Assembly (NCBI RefSeq): GCF_964204645.1
Contig: NC_134027.1
Coordinates: 27,206,485-27,270,484, forward strand
Length of the DNA stretch: 64,000 nucleotides
DNA from: Tubulanus polymorphus
Taxonomy: Eukaryota; Nemertea; Palaeonemertea; Tubulaniformes; Tubulanidae
Reading direction: 5' to 3'
Part shown: one piece after another, positions 47,106 through 64,000 of the stretch
How positions within the stretch are numbered: the stretch's first letter is position 1
Layout of the letters: each line of letters opens with the position of its first letter
The notes under the pieces: generated by a model
Seen by the model: the letters and a program-made list of their open reading frames with translations, nothing else
Databases searched by the model: none
What the model was told of the DNA's origin: nothing
Position numbers and translations under genes: made by a program

Positions 47106-50100
47106 TCTGGACTGATGGAGGGAAGAGGAACCCATTTCCTAAGTTTAATACGTGTACATGTCAATCAGCTTATTTATATAAATGAACGTCAAAAATCTAT
47201 ATTTAGGATCTGAAATGACACGTATGTAATTTTATGATCCAAGGCCCTAAACATAACATGCTGATTTATTTTCCCCTTAAGATAGTTTTAAGACAAATTT
47301 CTCAAATTTGAAATAGAAAGAGTCCGCCCAACCTGACAGGTAACAAACACTTCGTGTCTCTGATCGATTCTGAATATACTAAATATTTGCTATTATAAAT
47401 TGTATTGTCTGTGGAAGTTTGTAAATTTACTAAAATCAATTATTTCTCGTAAAATAGTTAGCAATCTATCGTTACAAAAAAGCGAAACCGCCCCAAGGTG
47501 TTGGTTCCCATTATTAGATAGTGTTTACTCAGATAGCAAGGAGGATGATCTTTGGTTTACATGAAGTTCCTTGCCGCACATTTATCATAAACTATCATTG
47601 AAGGTATAGTGAGGAAATGTTTGTCACAGCGCGGCACGGTGTGCAGGTCGTCAAATTTGGCAATACACGACCAGGAATATGGCCCTAGAATGTCCTAACA
47701 TCTATGTTCTATATGAAAAACTTAAGAAATACAGAATGTTTGTACATGTGTGACTGACGTTACCCAAGCGGGGTATTTGGATCAGTTGAATATACCAGAG
47801 TCTTACGAAAGGGATGTTTAAAACTAAACATTATATTCTTAATTCTTGTGGAACAAATTTTGCTTTTAACCTTTATAGTGGGTTATATGAGACAAACTCC
47901 TGAATTGGATTAATCAAGAAATTAAATTCAGACCATTCTGTGAAACTGTCTCCTGAGCTGGAGATTCCCTATCAGTCCATACAGAAAGGTTTTCAAAACG
48001 GTACAAATCGGTGAATTTTAGGGGAAAACCGCGACTGCATTTTATAACATCGAAACTCTGATGATCGAAATCTTACCGAGAATCACGTCTTATAAAACAT
48101 CAAGAGAAGAGAGAGTAATCAATAATTGTAAGAGAGGGAGGAATTGTTGAGTTAAAAAGTCCTTTCAAATAAGGTAAGAAATCATGTTCCTCGATGGGTA
48201 ATCATTGTAAGGTGATATTGGATTTTGTTGTAATTCCAGGAGACAGACAGCAGATCGGGCCCAGGTTCAAACGAATTCTCAGAAATTGTCGACCAATTTC
48301 GTTGACATTATTACACAAGATGAATATAGTTGAGATGAGAATCGATGTTGAAAATACGGCGATTCTTCATTTTCGTATAAAGAGCAAAGTCATCAGTTCG
48401 AGGGATAAGTTTTCCGAGTATTTACATGTGCAAAACGATCAATAATGGACTGTCATTGTAGCCCGTTCTAAATGTCGGTATCAAAATGGAAGCAAAAAAA
48501 CAGGAACCCTGGCATCGAGTCGTTCGGGCTGGATAGAAGCCTCCGGAATTGCAGAAATTTCTAATTATGTTATTCGGCGTTTAAACCAAAAGTGCTGTAA
48601 ATTCGACCGATCATCAATCCAACCATTACTTCAAGCCCTCCTCCGTTCGTTCCATTCCAGCTGGTAACCCAGTGGTCGTGGCACCCACTCTGCGAATGTG
48701 ATCATTATTTTCGGTGACCGCGGCAGTTGGTAGGGTTTGATCGTTATGGCCGAACTAAGAAGACAAACAACCCTTTCACAGACCATCCATGCGCGATTTA
48801 CAGACTGACCAAAATACCTCGTAACTGCATTGTTCTGGTGCAAACCAGTTTGGGCATGTACGGATATAGATAACGTTGTGTTCCGGGGTAACGGCTCCGT
48901 GGGCTCGGTTCTACAGACAGAATTTCCCCATGAAACAGTGGGTAGAATGCAGTTTTTCCTAGGATATTTTGAGACGATTGACACTATCGGGGTTATGGCA
49001 CGGCAGTATATGGTCAGATTAATCTCAAACATTCCTATTCAACTATTCGACTACATTGTCCACGTTTAAGTATTGGTTACTATTCAATCTTCTTGAATGA
49101 ATAATATGTAAATAGAACTTTCGATGAATTAGCTGCATTAGACATACAACATTCGACAATCGAGAGAGATGATAGCCGGGCTTTTGAAGTATGGCGAAAT
49201 ACAATTGAACTTTTCTGCATGATTTTATGAAACTATTGTTGTTCTAAGTATATCGTAAATGTCCTGAGATGGGAATATAGTTTAAACTGAGGCCAGGTGT
49301 TCCAATGTCATATCAACCACAATAGGAAACCCATCTGGTGACCACTTCCTCTCTGGTTTAGTTTACTGAGTTTGATTCTTATTATATCCGCGGGGAGGGA
49401 GACATTTTTATGTCCTCGCCACAATAATGTTCATTCGATAAAAACCCAACGAAATCTATAGCAGATGAGTTGACGTTATTTGCGGTTAGACAGAGACTGA
49501 ATATAGACTGGAATATAAATGTCATATCAGTAAAAAAAGGAGAAGACTCTGAATGCCAATTGAATCAAGAACGAGTTTTAAAAAGTTCCAAAACCACTGT
49601 TTATTGAGAGACGGTATATAGAACTTAAATAATGAGGCCATTTCAGATAAAGATTGCGTGAGGTCTTTAGAAAATGTCACCATTTTATGACATCTCGCGT
49701 ATATATATATAAAATACACGTAGATTATTTCTATATACATATCTTATTTCAAACTATTTCAGGAAACTTTTAATACGACCGCAAAACGATGTAATGCTGT
49801 TGTTTAAATGTTTTAGACTCGAGTTCACAAAAACCCTGAACGTACTCTGGCGTATTCAGATTCGGGTGTATTCGTTCCGCTCGAATTTTGAAAAACACCT
49901 CAGTCGACGTCACGAGCAGGTCTATAAAACTAATATACACGATATAGATGTAAAGTGCGACGAGCCTCCATAGGATAAGAACATACAAATCATACGTAGT
50001 TAGTTATTACTCGATGGAATAGATTTATATTAACTTTTAATAAGTGTACACTTCATGTAGATAGATAGACGTGTACGCTAGGTGAGCGTTATAGTCGGTA

Positions 50101-51228
50101 ATGACTTTATGTCTGAGAGTGCTCTATTTTAAGCCAAGGGATTGGTCTAATACAATATCATACACTGATACCATACATAAATATTCATTCACGAATGAAA
50201 ACACCCGACCGGTTGTGCCGAGCGCGGTGAAAGTGTTTATAGCCGGTTTCTTCTCAATCCATGTCGACAGTCCTTCTCTCTTAGTTCAAATTTACACTCA
50301 TTCACAATGAAGGCCTTAAAGCAGCAATAACGGGTTTTCTGCAGTAGGTGATATTTTTATGTATGAAACCTTATCTATTTTCGTTCAGTCTTTTGGTGGC
50401 CCTCGTGTTCCTTACAATGGCCCTCACTTTACCCTCCATAGACCTTCGCATTTTCTCCCGCACAGCTTTTACCGCTATATTTTTCTAAAGTTCATTTTTT
50501 TATTAACAAAGTCGCCTTTAACATTGACACCGAAGAGAAACCAAGGGTAGAGATTGTATAACAACCCGCAGACGTCTGAACTGAAGTGGGACTTTAAAAA
50601 AAGAGATCCGCCGTTTATAACAGGGAATTAGAAGAATTATACCAGTCAGCCAGAGCATTCTACCAGGTGGCGCTAGTGTTGAGTAGGCCTAGCATATATT
50701 CCAGCCATATATTTTAACGTCGTTGTCTCCATATAAACGTATTTGTAGATTTCTAATCTCATATTTTGTATTCGATTATGCCTCCATGTACCAATTATCT
50801 CAACACTTTTATGAAAACGCAACTTCGACTTCGACGAATATGAGATACACTCACTCTCAAAACTAATCTTGCTTTCAAAGATTTAACATACTCGGTAGCT
50901 ATTTGCGGAACATTGATTCGCAAATTGATTCAGATATTTTGGGAAACATCTAGTCCTCGAATCCTGCGGTTTAAAGTGGATACATGGATGAGACGTTGAA
51001 ACCTCCTTCAACACACCTCTTACTTCTTAACAAACAACGAACAAATCAGAGAATCTCAGCGGTAACTCTTCGAATTGTATTTCAGATATGCGTTAATTAT
51101 TTACAAAATGAACATTACGCCCCACTCTCAACGACCCCCCCTCTCAATGACCCCCCCCCAGGCTGCTCTTAGTGACAAAATAAATAGTGAACAAATAGTT
51201 TGTATTTTTTGATTGGGGTAAATCATTA

Positions 51229-51234
51229 TTTAAT
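51229..51234 (-). terminator. candidate polyadenylation signal of USP19
   Basis: TTTAAT on the + strand reads ATTAAA on the USP19 strand, about 570 bp past its stop codon. No canonical AATAAA was seen between it and the stop. Use of this site would put the whole 51-bp minisatellite in the 3' UTR. Confidence 0.25.
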
Positions 51235-51387
51235 AATACAACATGTATAATATGTATCAGTCATAAATCCAGATCACACATATTCATCTATTCTCTATGA
51301 AGCAAAATAAGCCTAGGATTGAAAGCAACGACCTGAGAAGAGCATTTTACATCTATCACAATTAAAGCCTTAATCACAAACACTCGA

Positions 51388-51797
51388 GGGTCTGTGGCTC
51401 ACAGGTTGGGGGTCCTAGGGCTAACAGGGGGTGTGGGGGTCTGTGGCTCACAGGTCGGGGGTCCTAGGGCTAACAGGGCGCGCAAGGGGGTCTGTGGCTC
51501 ACAGGTCGGGGGTCCTAGGGCTAACAGGGCGCGCAAGGGGGTCTGTGGCTCACAGGTCGGGGGTCCTAGGGCTAACAGGGCGCGCAAGGGGGTCTGTGGC
51601 TCACAGGTCGGGGGTCCTAGGGCTAACAGGGCGCGCGAGGGGGTCTGTGGCTCACAGGTCGGGGGTCCTAGGGCTAACAGGGGGCGTGGGGGGTCTGTGG
51701 CTCACAGGTCGGGGGTCCTAGGGCTAACGGGGCGCGCAAGGGGGTCTGTGGCTCACAGGTCGGGGGTCCTAGGGCTAACGGGGGGCGCGAGGGGTTT
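51388..51797. repeat. 51-bp GC-rich minisatellite just after the USP19 stop codon
   Basis: Eight near-identical units with a 51-bp period (TCTGTGG at 51491, 51542, 51593 and so on). Each carries TCTGTGGCTCACAGG, then GGTCCTAGGGCTAAC, then a GGGCGCGCAAGG-type spacer. CTGTG and CACAG within each unit can pair into a small hairpin. Because 51 is divisible by three, open frames run through it on both strands. They are unlikely to be genes, having no start context or domain. Confidence 0.95.
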
Positions 51798-51803
51798 AAT
51801 CGT

Positions 51804-64000
<12,197 letters not shown>

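Noticed and set aside
48058-48085. Hammerhead-ribozyme-like core CTGATGA..GAAA
   Set aside because: Only two bases separate the two core boxes, so stem II cannot form, and no flanking stems are seen.
49770-49988. Hydrophobic minus-strand frame as an alternative membrane-anchored USP19 last exon
   Set aside because: The hydrophobic stretch is at the frame's start, not its end. No acceptor in the needed phase was found and the sequence does not resemble the vertebrate anchor.

Overview
This is an animal nuclear genome window. Its three recognisable protein genes are split by spliceosomal introns, the DNA is AT-rich, and it carries many short palindromic non-autonomous transposons, satellites and minisatellites. 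The proteins are typical of bilaterians: a GATA factor of the GATA1/2/3 class, a MAP-kinase phosphatase of the DUSP6/7/9 class, and USP19 with a MYND insert. Protein style and repeat content suggest a spiralian invertebrate, perhaps a mollusc. The species cannot be fixed from the sequence. I see no bacterial, organellar or viral genes.

Layout. Positions 1-17.9 kb hold no gene I can support. They contain a ~1.2-kb satellite (4.78-6.01 kb), several foldback elements, a duplicated AT-rich block, and probably the distal regulatory DNA and non-coding 5' exon(s) of the GATA gene. Positions 17.99-31.57 kb (+) hold a GATA2/3-like gene: five coding exons, 458 aa, two zinc fingers, and a 3' UTR to about 32.58 kb. 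Positions 35.54-39.55 kb (+) hold a DUSP6-like phosphatase: three coding exons, 372 aa, with a GC-AG first intron. Its 3' UTR may reach ~42.18 kb. Positions 42.2-51.4 kb hold no supported gene. They include a ~290-bp purine-strand tract, a 12-G run and a ~290-bp (TA)n block within 1.1 kb. Positions 51.8-64.0 kb (-) hold the last 18 coding exons of USP19 (961 codons plus stop); the 5' exons lie beyond the window. A 51-bp minisatellite starts directly after its stop codon.

Functionally the genes are independent. GATA2/3 is a DNA-binding cell-fate regulator, DUSP6 switches off ERK in the cytoplasm, and USP19 is a deubiquitinase tied to HSP90 and protein quality control. They are not an operon.

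The most interesting non-coding theme is one short palindromic element family, with ends like GGGGCCGGTTGCA. It forms head-to-tail arrays in introns of GATA and USP19, and its core appears to have expanded into the 95-bp dimeric satellite at 5 kb. I found no convincing undescribed gene system. The points most worth checking are the satellite origin, the GC-AG intron, the USP19 C-terminal ELVD and the 3'-UTR minisatellite.
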